A DNA stretch of 64,000 nt from Phaeobacter gallaeciensis (GCF_001678945.1 NZ_CP015124.1:992001-1056000), one strand, 5' to 3'; numbered from the stretch's first letter, positions 18,099 to 26,086 are shown. The notes: generated by a model not told the origin, from the letters alone. A program made the numbers and translations.

Positions 18099-18505
18099 AT
18101 GAAACCCTGATCCACCTTAAAAAGGCTGCAAACTGGTCGAAAAAGCAGGACCACCTCTTATTTCGGTTCATTTCAGCTCTAGGCATTGCACTGTTTCTCA
18201 CGACGTTCGCCAACGCGGAGACTATCGCACCTCGTGAGGCCGCTCAGAATATCGGAAGTTACGAAACGGTTGAAGGAGTGGTTTCTCAAGTGTCAAAAAG
18301 CCGTGGCGGGACGACCTTCATCAACTTCGGCGGACGATTTCCCAATCATGTGTTCTATGCGGTCATTTTCAAGAAATACGCGCATAAGTTCCAAAGCTTG
18401 GACAGATTGGTCGGGAAATCCGTAGCCATTAGTGGAACGATCGACCTCTACAAAGGCAAGCCCCAGATCATATTGTTTTCACCAGACCAGATCGTGCAAC
18501 GATAA

Positions 18506-18877
18506 GACAGCGGAACGGTTGTCCGGCAAGTACCTGTCTTTAAGAGGCATTTCCTCCTGATCGTTTTGACGCTTCAACATCGGTGATGGCGTCTGTCAGC
18601 CCATAGCGGTCATTGCAGTGAGCCGAGCGACGCATGGGAAGCCAAACAGGTGCGAGATCTCAGTCCTCATGCTTGAAGTTGCACAGGCACAACAAAGAAG
18701 CTCGGCGCTGCCGAGGCCGCGGTTCATGTTCACCGTCAACTCGGTGTCTATGGACGTTTGAGCCTTCCTACAGGCAAAAAGCGCTTGGCTAGACAACTCA
18801 ATGCCCGTATCTTCGAATTGCGACGAATTCTTTTTCTGAGTGTTTACGGTAACCTAGTTTGACAGGATTTTATACGC
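18506..18877. other. Non-coding stretch before the RTX gene
   Basis: Only short antisense frames without ribosome sites or recognisable protein are present. The last 50 bases are AT-richer (TTCTTTTTCTGAGTGTTTACGG) and probably hold the RTX promoter. Confidence 0.5.
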
Positions 18878-20089
18878 ATGACAGTTGAGGTCACGCTTCA
18901 GGACCTGAATGGCCTGATTGAATACACATTTGCCGATGTAGATCTGAAATTCTTTGCCGGTGGCGGCGCCAGGTTTGATTTTGGTTTATCAGACACAAAC
19001 TACCTGACTGGACAGGCCGAAACCACTCCGGCAACATTTCTGCCCGAGGGGGTCTTTCGCCTAACATATTACAGTGATGCCACGGGATCGGTCACAGCTG
19101 ATTTCATTGGCGACTGGCCTGACCCTCTGACCTTGTCGCAAGCCGACGAAAACGTCGCCTGGGTCGAGAGCACAGCGAATATCGAGATCGAAGAAGTGAC
19201 GGTCATTGTGCCGCACGCCTATCGCATAACCATCGATTTCAACGGCGAGGGACCGACGGTAAAAGATTTTGTCGAGAACTGGACCGAGCAGGATCTCACT
19301 GCCCTGAACCCTTTGGTGAATGGTGAGTTCGCAATCGAAGACGGCTGGTCCGGCACCAGCGGGCGCGACCGTTATAACGGCACGTCTCAGGCTGATATCA
19401 TCGAAGGTCTGGGTGGCCGGGATATTCTGAAAGGCGGGCGCGGGAACGACGAAATTCTTGGTGGCAGTGGCAATGACAGGCTGTTCGGTCAAGCTGGCAA
19501 GGACACGTTGGAAGGAGGGGCTGGTAAGGATAAGCTATCTGGAGGCGGCGGCCGTGACGTGCTGAGCGGTGATGACGGGAATGACCGGCTGATTGGTGGT
19601 GGCGGCAACGACAGGCTTCAGGGCGGCGGCGACAGGGATGTCTTGTCCGGCGGCCGTGGATCGGATGTATTGCAAGGCGGTGAGGGCAACGACCGCTTGA
19701 TTGGCGGGAGTGGCAATGACACGCTCTCTGGAAGCTTTGGCAATGACACACTGATAGACGGGCGTGGGGATGACTTCCTGCAGGGCGGCGGCGGCGCTGA
19801 CTTGTTCATTTTCGAGAAGAACGTAGCGGGTGGCACCGATCTCATCACTATGCAGCGTTTCGGCGGCGATATCCTACGCCTGCAGGGATTTGGTGTCGAT
19901 GTTGACACCTCAACGGCAAGCGCCGTTGAAATAGAAGCTGCAATGGCCACGCAAGGCATTCATGTCACCCGGGATTCCAGTAGTGGCAATTTCGAAATCG
20001 GCTTTGGCACAACCGGTGATGCCATCACCATCAGTTTCGACCAAACTGTGTTGCAGGGGCAGATCTGGGATTATTTCGAGTTCGTTTAA
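18878..20089 (+). CDS. RTX (hemolysin-type) calcium-binding repeat protein
   Basis: A 403-aa secreted-type protein. Residues 1-155 are a beta-rich N-terminal region without a recognised domain. Residues about 163-310 hold some 16 nonapeptide repeats of the form GGxGND[RT]LxGG, which form a calcium-binding beta roll. The C-terminal 90 residues (FIFEKNVAGGTDLITMQRF to the aromatic end WDYFEFV) fit the uncleaved signal for type I secretion. No ABC/MFP/TolC secretion genes are in the window. No catalytic domain is visible, so it may be an adhesin or surface protein rather than a toxin. Confidence 0.9.
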   Translation: MTVEVTLQDLNGLIEYTFADVDLKFFAGGGARFDFGLSDTNYLTGQAETTPATFLPEGVFRLTYYSDATGSVTADFIGDWPDPLTLSQADENVAWVESTANIEIEEVTVIVPHAYRITIDFNGEGPTVKDFVENWTEQDLTALNPLVNGEFAIEDGWSGTSGRDRYNGTSQADIIEGLGGRDILKGGRGNDEILGGSGNDRLFGQAGKDTLEGGAGKDKLSGGGGRDVLSGDDGNDRLIGGGGNDRLQGGGDRDVLSGGRGSDVLQGGEGNDRLIGGSGNDTLSGSFGNDTLIDGRGDDFLQGGGGADLFIFEKNVAGGTDLITMQRFGGDILRLQGFGVDVDTSTASAVEIEAAMATQGIHVTRDSSSGNFEIGFGTTGDAITISFDQTVLQGQIWDYFEFV

Positions 20090-20513
20090 ATCCACCAACT
20101 GGACACTCCAGATGTCCGGGTAGATCGGCCCCTAGGCAGAACACGGCCTGCGCTTTTCCCCGCAAGGGCTTTGGGCGCGCTTCTGATTGTTCTGAGCGCT
20201 CAGTATTTGCCGCCAGTTCCAATAAGTGCAATATATGTCCGCTCTCAGCCCAAAGCGGACATGGCCTTGATCCAGGAAAATTAGGAAAGCCGACATTCTT
20301 CGTTGGTGCCGACGAAGTAGCACGGACTAGGACAATTCGAGCATTCGCCGCAGGTGTAACCAATCCAGAGGCCAAGTTTCGGCGCGCAGCTTAACGGCCC
20401 GCTAAAATCCGCAAAGCGGGAAAGCAGCGAAACTTACGCTATCTTTCCCGTGTCGTTGTGGAACTAGTCGGAAAGCTGGTTCGCCACGCGGTTTGCTAGA
20501 AACTCTGGAAACA
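20090..20513. other. Non-coding stretch with a dispersed-repeat hairpin
   Basis: No supported gene. A hairpin at 20235-20262 (ATGTCCGCT / AGCGGACAT, 10-nt loop) lies between the RTX gene and the convergent ATPase gene, and the AGCGGACAT word recurs at 15212 and 16716. It could act as a bidirectional terminator or be the remnant of an intergenic repeat family. Confidence 0.5.
20235..20262. repeat. Hairpin of dispersed intergenic repeat
   Basis: Nine-base-pair stem ATGTCCGCT / AGCGGACAT around a 10-nt loop, in the gap between convergent genes. Confidence 0.6.
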
Positions 20514-22505
20514 TCATTGCAACTTGGCAACCCGATCTTCGAACCAGACCAAGGATCGCCGGTAAAGAGCAAAGTCGGCAGTATCCCATTCCTTTGCATG
20601 GGCGTCTGGACGGTCATTTATTAGTCCAGCATTCGACTCAAACTCTTTCTTATCTCCGAAAATAATCTCAAACAGGGGCCAGTTCTTGGAAATTAGTTCC
20701 ATTAGTTCGAGCCACATTATTTTCTGAAAAAGACTATCAAGAGGGTACCCAGTTAAAATCTTTCTGCGCCCAGGCGCCATCGATTTCAAAATTACATCTG
20801 AAAGCCCCTCCAGCTTTTTGTTTTGTATGGCATTCATTCGTAGGAAGTTCAGCGCAATCCCCCGGAGCTTTCGTTCTATAAGGTTGCGTCTTTGCCCAAG
20901 TGCAGCGAGCTCCTCTGCCCATTCTGATAGAGAGTCCGCAGGTGCTGCTTGCCTGGGCAATAGAGCACTCTCCCCATCCTCTGAGAGTTCGAGAACTGAG
21001 CTGACCGCACTCTTAAACATACTTCCAGAGAATAAACCGTCGCCGTTGATCACTCCATACTTCCTGAGTGTTCTGCGGACAGCTTCTGGTATATCTTCCG
21101 GTTGTTCCTTCAAGATAAGCTCACTGGCACCTCTCATCTTTGGGTGCACCCGAAATAGATGGCTGACCGCAACTTCTGCAATTTGACAGCCTTCATTTCT
21201 TACGAATTGATCAACGAGAGGTTCAATGTCCAAGCGATCCAAGGACGTTGGTCTGTCGGACACCGGGATTTGACGGTGTATATAGGAGCAGCATTTTCTT
21301 GCCCAATAGGGCATGTTTCCGGTTTCTTCTGCTATCCAGTCAGCAGCCGCTTCGGAAAAGCTAATACCAGCGACCTTTCCAAGCCTGCGCAACATAGCGA
21401 CAGTTGCTCCCTTCGGCATAGGACTCAGAAACTCTTCAGGAATAAAAGACAACGCGGCATTCTCAATTTTATTGATTTCGTCAACTTTGAACCAATGAGT
21501 GGAGACTCCGCCCACCAATAGAGAAAAGAATTTATTCTGCCTTTCACATTCTTGGTAAATTACCCGAAGGTTTCGCCAAAATTTGTTGAACTCACTTTCC
21601 CAATGCTTTGCGGTGGGGCTGCCCGGGGTAATATAATCGACCTCATCAAAAACGAGAAGAATAGTGTTTTGAGCCTTAAGTACAACCTCCTCTAGATTCT
21701 TTCTGGCTTCGGGCAGAGATATGTTTCGAGTTTCCGCGTTGATGTTGGCATAGCTTGAGCTGGAAAGCTGCATGGATCGCAATGTTTCGGAAATTGAAGA
21801 AAGTAGTTCGCAGGCCTTCAAGTCGAAAACGTCATCCTTCGAGCAGTCTATCATAACCGTAGAGCAGTCGAAGCTGCTAGGTATCTCTTTAAGCACACGG
21901 TTAATAATGGATGTCTTGCCAACCTTTCGGATCCCAAGACAAGAGCGAATCTGTCCCGTTTGCAACTTCCTCGCCAAATCAATGGCTTCATCTCGGCGCC
22001 CAAAAAAGTTGTTGTCGCCAGATACTGGTCCAGTTACGTCGAATGGGTCGTGAGAAAAAATCTGATGAGCGAGATTTCTTTCAATGTCACGCGCCTCCCC
22101 AAACCCATTCCTGGCATCTATCGGCAAGATGGAAATTCCCAACTCCCGTCCCCAGTTTTTGAGTTTAGAGTTTCCGTTTGGATCAAGATGCACTGCTAGG
22201 GCAAGAGTAGGTTCAAGGCGCCCGTTTGAGGTTGCAATCTCGGACTGGACGAACTTAATTGTTCTTTGCTGATGGTCGGCAAAGGTGGTTGCAATAATTA
22301 ACACTTCGCGATCAATCGCCATTGTCTGCCGTAGCCGACGAGACGGTGTCAAATAGGCACACGCGTACTTACCGCCTTCAAATTCCCGGATGTAGTAGTG
22401 ATTCTGCCTAAACAAGTCAGAGGCCGAAGTCAGAAAACTGGACAACAAATCTTCAAGTTTTGCATCTAGATTTTGCTCAGATGTGGTTTTTGGGGGGGGC
22501 GCCAT
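20514..22505 (-). CDS. AAA/STAND-like ATPase with HEPN-like C-terminus (candidate defence protein)
   Basis: A 663-aa protein. ATG 22505 has GAGG six bases upstream; an in-frame ATG 12 bases earlier lacks it. Residues 1-160 form an unassigned domain (MAIDREVLIIATTFADHQQR...). Then an ORC/STAND-type ATPase: FFGRRDEAIDLARKLQTGQ, Walker A GIRKVGKTSIINRVL (about 191-205), Walker B TILLVFDEVDYI (about 281-292), and a helical/winged region. The C-terminal 110 residues (KNWPLFEIIFGDKKEFES, then NDRPDAHAKEWD, R632 and H636) resemble Swt1-type HEPN domains, although the R-to-H spacing is shorter than the classic Rx4-6H. GC is visibly lower than in neighbouring genes, indicating separate acquisition. 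An ATPase plus putative RNase fusion in prophage cargo suggests anti-phage or abortive-infection activity; this is inference. Confidence 0.75.
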   Translation of the reverse strand: MAPPPKTTSEQNLDAKLEDLLSSFLTSASDLFRQNHYYIREFEGGKYACAYLTPSRRLRQTMAIDREVLIIATTFADHQQRTIKFVQSEIATSNGRLEPTLALAVHLDPNGNSKLKNWGRELGISILPIDARNGFGEARDIERNLAHQIFSHDPFDVTGPVSGDNNFFGRRDEAIDLARKLQTGQIRSCLGIRKVGKTSIINRVLKEIPSSFDCSTVMIDCSKDDVFDLKACELLSSISETLRSMQLSSSSYANINAETRNISLPEARKNLEEVVLKAQNTILLVFDEVDYITPGSPTAKHWESEFNKFWRNLRVIYQECERQNKFFSLLVGGVSTHWFKVDEINKIENAALSFIPEEFLSPMPKGATVAMLRRLGKVAGISFSEAAADWIAEETGNMPYWARKCCSYIHRQIPVSDRPTSLDRLDIEPLVDQFVRNEGCQIAEVAVSHLFRVHPKMRGASELILKEQPEDIPEAVRRTLRKYGVINGDGLFSGSMFKSAVSSVLELSEDGESALLPRQAAPADSLSEWAEELAALGQRRNLIERKLRGIALNFLRMNAIQNKKLEGLSDVILKSMAPGRRKILTGYPLDSLFQKIMWLELMELISKNWPLFEIIFGDKKEFESNAGLINDRPDAHAKEWDTADFALYRRSLVWFEDRVAKLQ

Positions 22506-22883
22506 AATTGGCCTCATCTTAGGGTCGTATAGTATTCAAAATACATGCCTATGAGCTGAAGGCAATTAGAAACGCGGCTTGACCGTTCTTCACGGAAGCT
22601 CAACCTGAAGAGGGAACGTTTTGGCCTATATGTACTCTGAAGAAATGCCTCAAAACTGAATGCTGTTCACTTAAGTGGGGCTCGAGTACACTTTTAGCTT
22701 CCTGAGATGTAGCGTCCATTCAAGTTGGGAACGGCAGCTAGGGGCTCCGGCGGCTGAATTGAAAGGTCTGCGGAATGGCCGCTTTGGGAGAACGGTCTGA
22801 CTTTGCAAATGTCGCTATCTGCGCAAACCGGTCAAAACCACATGACCCCGCCCCACAGGGGACGAGGCCATGACTTCACCACC
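22506..22883. other. Gap between cargo and prophage lysis end
   Basis: No gene. It contains the ATPase promoter (AT-rich near 22530-22545), the right arm of the 26-bp inverted repeat (22799-22824) and an AATGGCCGCTTTGGG intergenic-repeat word. Confidence 0.55.
22799..22824 (-). repeat. Right arm of the 26-bp inverted repeat bounding the cargo
   Basis: Reverse complement of 15056-15081 with one mismatch (25 of 26). It lies 60 bp from the end of the first phage gene, at the junction of cargo and phage modules. Confidence 0.75.
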
Positions 22884-23699
22884 TCAAAACAGCCCGACAC
22901 GCGGCTCGAAGTTCGAGATGATCAACTCGGCCGCATCCGTCGCCCCACCTGAGGAGACGGTGTATTTCAGCGCCACCTCTTCAAACCGGAAGGCCGCGAA
23001 GATCTCGCGGACCTCCGGCCGGTCGTTGATCGACAGGATGAACTTGCCGCGGATCCCGGCCAGCTGATCGGCCATCGCCTGGAAGTGATCACGCTCGAAC
23101 ATGCCTTTGCCGTAGTCGCTCTCCCCTCCCCAGTAAGGCGGATCGAGGTAGAACAAGGTCTGCGCACCATCATAGCGGGCGATCAGATCGGACCAGTCCA
23201 GGTTTTCGAAGATGACGCTTTCCAGCCGCTCGTGGGCGGCATCCAGAATCGGCTCCAGGCGAGACAAGCTGAAGCGGGCCGGACGGTCGGCAGCCACGCC
23301 AAAAACGCCGCCCGGCTTGCCGCCGAAGGCCTGCCGCTGAAGGTAGAGGAACCGGGCCGCGCGCTGCAGGTCGGTCAGGGTTGAAGGATCTGTCTTGCGC
23401 AGGCGTTCGAACTCCCGGCGGGAGGCGATCTGATAGCGCATCACCTGCAAGAGCTGCGGAAGGTGCTGTTGCAGGATCCGGAACAGGTTGGTGATTTCAC
23501 CATTGAAGTCGTTTGCGACCTCGCATTGCGGGCGCCAGCTGCGCCGCAGGAAGACACCGCCCATGCCGACAAACGGCTCTGCATAGGTGGTGTGCTCGAC
23601 GGATTCGATCCGCTCGATGATCTTTGCGCTCAGGGCTTTCTTGCCACCAAGCCAAGGGGCTACGGGCGCGGCAGGCCGCACCTTTGTCATTGTTATCAT
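22884..23699 (-). CDS. Phage DNA adenine N6-methyltransferase (D12 class, Dam-like)
   Basis: A 271-aa D12-class methyltransferase. SAM motif I is AEPFVGMGGVFLRRSW (about residue 40), preceded by the family start PWLGGKKALSAKIIERI; the catalytic motif IV is DPPYWGGESDYGKGMF. No restriction enzyme is encoded beside it, so it is an orphan, probably for protection from host restriction or for regulation. It is the last phage gene, nearest the cargo. An alternative ATG lies three codons in (MTKVRP). Confidence 0.93.
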   Translation of the reverse strand: MITMTKVRPAAPVAPWLGGKKALSAKIIERIESVEHTTYAEPFVGMGGVFLRRSWRPQCEVANDFNGEITNLFRILQQHLPQLLQVMRYQIASRREFERLRKTDPSTLTDLQRAARFLYLQRQAFGGKPGGVFGVAADRPARFSLSRLEPILDAAHERLESVIFENLDWSDLIARYDGAQTLFYLDPPYWGGESDYGKGMFERDHFQAMADQLAGIRGKFILSINDRPEVREIFAAFRFEEVALKYTVSSGGATDAAELIISNFEPRVGLF

Positions 23700-23720
23700 T
23701 TGTGATTCCAGAATATGTAG

Positions 23721-23745
23721 CGCCCACTCTCGCGAGAGTCGGGCG
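23721..23745. promoter_or_regulatory. Perfect palindrome upstream of the methyltransferase
   Basis: The 14-bp palindrome ACTCTCGCGAGAGT (23726-23739) is extended by CGCCC/GGGCG arms, 22 bp upstream of the gene start. It could be an operator or a strong hairpin controlling this gene. Confidence 0.5.
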
Positions 23746-23818
23746 ACATCTTCTGTAGGGTATGTCGGCGCAGCCTCTTTGAACGGATGGCTGCGTGGGA
23801 AAGGGTGTTACAGCACCC

Positions 23819-23847
23819 GATCCCCCCGCCCGACGGGCGGAAGGATC
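23819..23847 (-). terminator. Hairpin downstream of the distal holin gene
   Basis: CCGCCCG-A-CGGGCGG forms a 7-bp stem with a single-base loop as drawn, with outer GATCC/GGATC pairing. It lies 25 bp past the holin-like gene stop. No T tract, so termination is uncertain. Confidence 0.45.
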
Positions 23848-23871
23848 CATATCTATATCGGGGAGCAGGCC

Positions 23872-24213
23872 TTAGCGCCCTGCCCCGATCTCCTTCAGCT
23901 TGCCCATCACCAGGCGGCGCAAGACCGCCTCACTGGGCCGCAGCCGCGCGATCGCGTCGGGCACGGACTCTCGGGCATAGGTGACGGCCTGCTCGACCAG
24001 CACATCCTTTCCGGCGCCGGGTCCGTCCTCGATCGCGGCGCGGGCGCCGCTCATCAGGGCGCTGTGCAGGGCCTCGCGGTGGCGGGCCTCGATCTCAAGG
24101 CCAAAGCGTTGTTTGGCCACCTGCGCAGCGCCGCCGATCATAACGGTAAGGAGTAAGCTCAGGCCACTGATCAGCGCGGGCTGAAGCTGTTGCAGAATGT
24201 CATTCCAGTTCAT
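23872..24213 (-). CDS. Putative holin (LLH-type), distal copy
   Basis: A 113-aa protein, MNWNDILQQLQPALISG, with a single N-terminal helix (residues 12-33, LISGLSLLLTVMIGGAAQVA) and a charged alpha-helical remainder ending KLKEIGAGR. AGAGGA precedes ATG 24213. Size and layout fit LLH-family holins, found beside endolysins. The much longer open frame to 24483 overlaps the endolysin and is not used. Confidence 0.6.
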   Translation of the reverse strand: MNWNDILQQLQPALISGLSLLLTVMIGGAAQVAKQRFGLEIEARHREALHSALMSGARAAIEDGPGAGKDVLVEQAVTYARESVPDAIARLRPSEAVLRRLVMGKLKEIGAGR

Positions 24214-24257
24214 GGGTTTGTCCTCTGTTTTGGAGTGGGAAAGAAACTGTCGGCGGA

Positions 24258-25040
24258 TTAGTCCGCCAGCCAGGGCAGGAACTGCGCAAGGAAGGCGCGG
24301 ATCCCGGTGGTTTCGATTTTGGGTTTGGGTTTCTCGGGATTGACCGGCGGCAAGGCCAGCAGAGTTGCATGCAGGGCCGCATGGGATTTCGGGCCGGGAA
24401 TGCCATCCACCACCAGACTGGCAGCGCGCTGGAAGGCGCGCAGATCCGTGGTGCCATATTCCAGCAGCACCAGCTGCGCGCACAGGGTCCAGCGCTTGCG
24501 TTCAGAGAGATGATTGTATCCGCCATTGATCCGGCGGGTGACGGCCCGGACATCCCCCCGGTCGGCCAACGGGTTCAGGCCGCGTTCGGACCAGTACCAG
24601 AGCGGCCCCAGCCCCTCCCAGGGATCGAGGTTCACCGCATCCGGATCCGCCTCAAAATCTGGCGCGGTGGGATCGAGGCGGCGCACCCAGGCGGTAAAGG
24701 CGCGGTAATTGGCGCGCCCGGTGATCTGCATTCCGGTGCGCCCCCGGAACCGGTAGCCATCGCCATCACGTTCCGGCGTGTTGCCGAGATCCGTGCGAGT
24801 GTCATAGCGCGCCTGCGCAGGCGTCGGCCCCCAGATTTCCCGGTCATAGCGGAAGGCGCCGCATTCCAGCAGCACCTGCCCCAGCAGGTAGGCCAGCCGG
24901 TGCGGTTGGTTCAGGCCCAGATCGTATCCGTGCCGGTTCAACGCCAGCAGGAAGGACTGCGCATTGCGCGCCTGGTTGCTGCCCGGCGCGATCGGGCCGG
25001 TGATCCTCTGCAGGGTTTCAAAGGTGAGAATGTCAGGCAT
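24258..25040 (-). CDS. Phage endolysin, GH19 chitinase-like
   Basis: A 260-aa protein from ATG 25040 with GGAGG upstream. The catalytic domain carries GH19 signatures: LAYLLGQVLLECGAFRYDRE with the proton-donor Glu, FRGRTGMQITGRANYRAF, and TRRINGGYNHLSERKRW. The C-terminal 70 residues (AFQRAASLVVDGIPGPKSHA) resemble a short peptidoglycan-binding helix bundle, ending in a hydrophobic tail. It would cleave host peptidoglycan at lysis. No signal peptide, so export needs a holin. Confidence 0.9.
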   Translation of the reverse strand: MPDILTFETLQRITGPIAPGSNQARNAQSFLLALNRHGYDLGLNQPHRLAYLLGQVLLECGAFRYDREIWGPTPAQARYDTRTDLGNTPERDGDGYRFRGRTGMQITGRANYRAFTAWVRRLDPTAPDFEADPDAVNLDPWEGLGPLWYWSERGLNPLADRGDVRAVTRRINGGYNHLSERKRWTLCAQLVLLEYGTTDLRAFQRAASLVVDGIPGPKSHAALHATLLALPPVNPEKPKPKIETTGIRAFLAQFLPWLAD

Positions 25041-25060
25041 GGAAAGCCTCCAATGCAAAA

Positions 25061-25089
25061 GCCCCGCGCAAGGGCATCCTTGGCGGGGC
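25061..25089 (-). terminator. Intrinsic terminator between proximal holin and endolysin genes
   Basis: Read on the minus strand, a GCCCCGC/GCGGGGC stem (7 bp) is followed at once by TTTTGC. It sits 25 bp after the proximal holin stop and would reduce read-through into the endolysin. Confidence 0.65.
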
Positions 25090-25113
25090 GGTTTCAGGGT
25101 TCGGGGGATCAGG

Positions 25114-25428
25114 TCAGGGTTTGGCGCGGGTCAGCCATTTGGCCAGCAGCACCTCAGCGCCGCGCGGGCCGATGTAGGCGGCCAGTGCTACGATGCCTGT
25201 GCTGACCGTGGCGCTGGCGCCAAGGTAGCTGGCGATCGCCTCACCGATGATGGCCATCCCAAAGGCTACAGGGATTTCCCAGAGAAGTTCCGGGCCGAAG
25301 AAGCGCCGCTGCCCTTTGCGCACCTCGCCGGAATGCCACATCAGGCGCCCCAAGGAAGCGCCCACCAGCGTTGTTGCCGCGCCGCCGATCAGATTGGACA
25401 GCCAGTCCACCAGGCCGGTTTCATCCAT
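25114..25428 (-). CDS. Putative phage holin (LydA-like), proximal copy
   Basis: A 104-aa protein with three hydrophobic stretches (residues 7-25, 48-70, 72-90) separated by a basic loop (WHSGEVRKGQRRFFGPE) and the N-terminus MDETGLVDWLSNLIGG. This is the class I holin layout and resembles LydA-type phage holins. It overlaps the upstream gene by one base. Confidence 0.7.
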   Translation of the reverse strand: MDETGLVDWLSNLIGGAATTLVGASLGRLMWHSGEVRKGQRRFFGPELLWEIPVAFGMAIIGEAIASYLGASATVSTGIVALAAYIGPRGAEVLLAKWLTRAKP

Positions 25429-25748
25429 CAGAAGTCCCCCGCCAGCTCGGCAGCGCCCGCAGGCACGGCGGGCCAGTTTGCATCATCGGCGAGATCCGCG
25501 CCGGAGGCGGCCACAGCGGGCCAGGCCAAGCGCATCTGCATGATCCAGGTGAGGCCGGCCACATAGGCGCTGTGCTGTTCAGGGGTGAGTTGATCCGCAG
25601 CTGCGGCCGCGGCCAGATTGATCTGCGCGGTCTCATTAACGACTGCAAGGATCCGGCGGCGGCACTCGGCCTTGGCCTCTCCCATGGACAGCGCCAGATC
25701 CTGTTCGGCTTTCTCTGCGGCGGTGGTGATGGTCATGGCAAAGGTCAT
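25428..25748 (-). CDS. Hypothetical phage protein (tail-fibre assembly position)
   Basis: A 106-aa acidic, Ala-rich helical protein (MTFAMTITTAAEKAEQDLAL). No family recognised with certainty. The central segment LTPEQHSAYVAGLTWIMQMR resembles the C-terminal part of small proteins encoded just after tail-fibre genes (fibre chaperone-like). It overlaps the next gene by ATGA. Confidence 0.7.
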   Translation of the reverse strand: MTFAMTITTAAEKAEQDLALSMGEAKAECRRRILAVVNETAQINLAAAAAADQLTPEQHSAYVAGLTWIMQMRLAWPAVAASGADLADDANWPAVPAGAAELAGDF

Positions 25749-26086
25749 GCCAGTTCCTCCTGGGGTTCTGGCTGCGGTGCAGGTTTACGGATGATGGGAT
25801 CGGGCACGGCCCCGTCGATGACAGTCAGGACGGGCGCGGCGGCGGGCTGGATCGGCTCTGCCGTACCCGTGTCATAGATCCAGCGCAGCGACAGGTGCAG
25901 CTCGCCCCCGATGCGGGCGATCCGGCCCGCGAAGGGATGCTCACCTCCTGGTTCGGCAAAGCCACCTTCAGGGATTGCAGACAGGTCATAGGCCACGCCA
26001 TCCACGGTGATCGTGTCGCCATTGACGCTAGCGGTGGTTTCAGGTTGGCCAGGCAGACCAGCGATGCAGGTGCAGGTAATTTGCAT
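25745..26086 (-). CDS. Hypothetical phage protein, tail-fibre accessory
   Basis: A 113-aa protein. Residues 15-75 form a small beta-rich domain (SVNGDTITVDGVAYDLSAIP) and the rest is a Pro-rich tail (IRKPAPQPEPQEELA). The strand pattern recurs in small proteins next to fibre genes of Rhodobacteraceae phages. Function unknown. Confidence 0.7.
   Translation of the reverse strand: MQITCTCIAGLPGQPETTASVNGDTITVDGVAYDLSAIPEGGFAEPGGEHPFAGRIARIGGELHLSLRWIYDTGTAEPIQPAAAPVLTVIDGAVPDPIIRKPAPQPEPQEELA

Larger units (their letters stand above)
16900..18158 (+). mobile_element. IS3-family insertion sequence, 1259 bp, apparently complete
   Basis: Terminal inverted repeats AGAGGTGGTC (16900-16909) and GACCACCTCT (18149-18158) are flanked by the 3-bp duplication TAT on each side. 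Subterminal TTAAGGTGGATC / GATCCACCTTAA also pair (16930-16941 and 18109-18120). It contains orfA and orfB in the minus-one relation typical of the family. Perfect target duplications and intact frames point to a recent insertion. Confidence 0.92.
16887..18505 (+). pseudogene. Small secreted protein gene split by an IS3-family element
   Basis: TTTGGAGATATTC precedes ATG 16887. The first ten coding bases (ATGCCCCACC) run into the 3-bp target duplication TAT (16897-16899), then the IS. Removing the IS and one TAT joins in frame at 18162: MPHLFRFISALGIALF, then LTTFANA, a clear signal peptide, followed by ETIAPREAAQNIGSYETVEG and a beta-rich domain ending at 18505 (SVAISGTIDLYKGKPQIIL). The intact product would be about 119 aa with an OB-fold-like core. 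An internal GTG at 18278 could still make a fragment without the signal peptide. The gene is unlikely to be functional as it stands. Confidence 0.85.

Noticed and set aside
19360-19800. Tandem repeats in the RTX gene considered as a CRISPR or satellite array
   Set aside because: The periodicity is 27 bases, in frame, with the GGxGNDxLx protein pattern; there are no conserved DNA repeats with unique spacers. No CRISPR array was seen anywhere in the window.
19398-19959. Minus-strand frames opposite the RTX repeats
   Set aside because: Repetitive mirror translation of the nonapeptide repeats.
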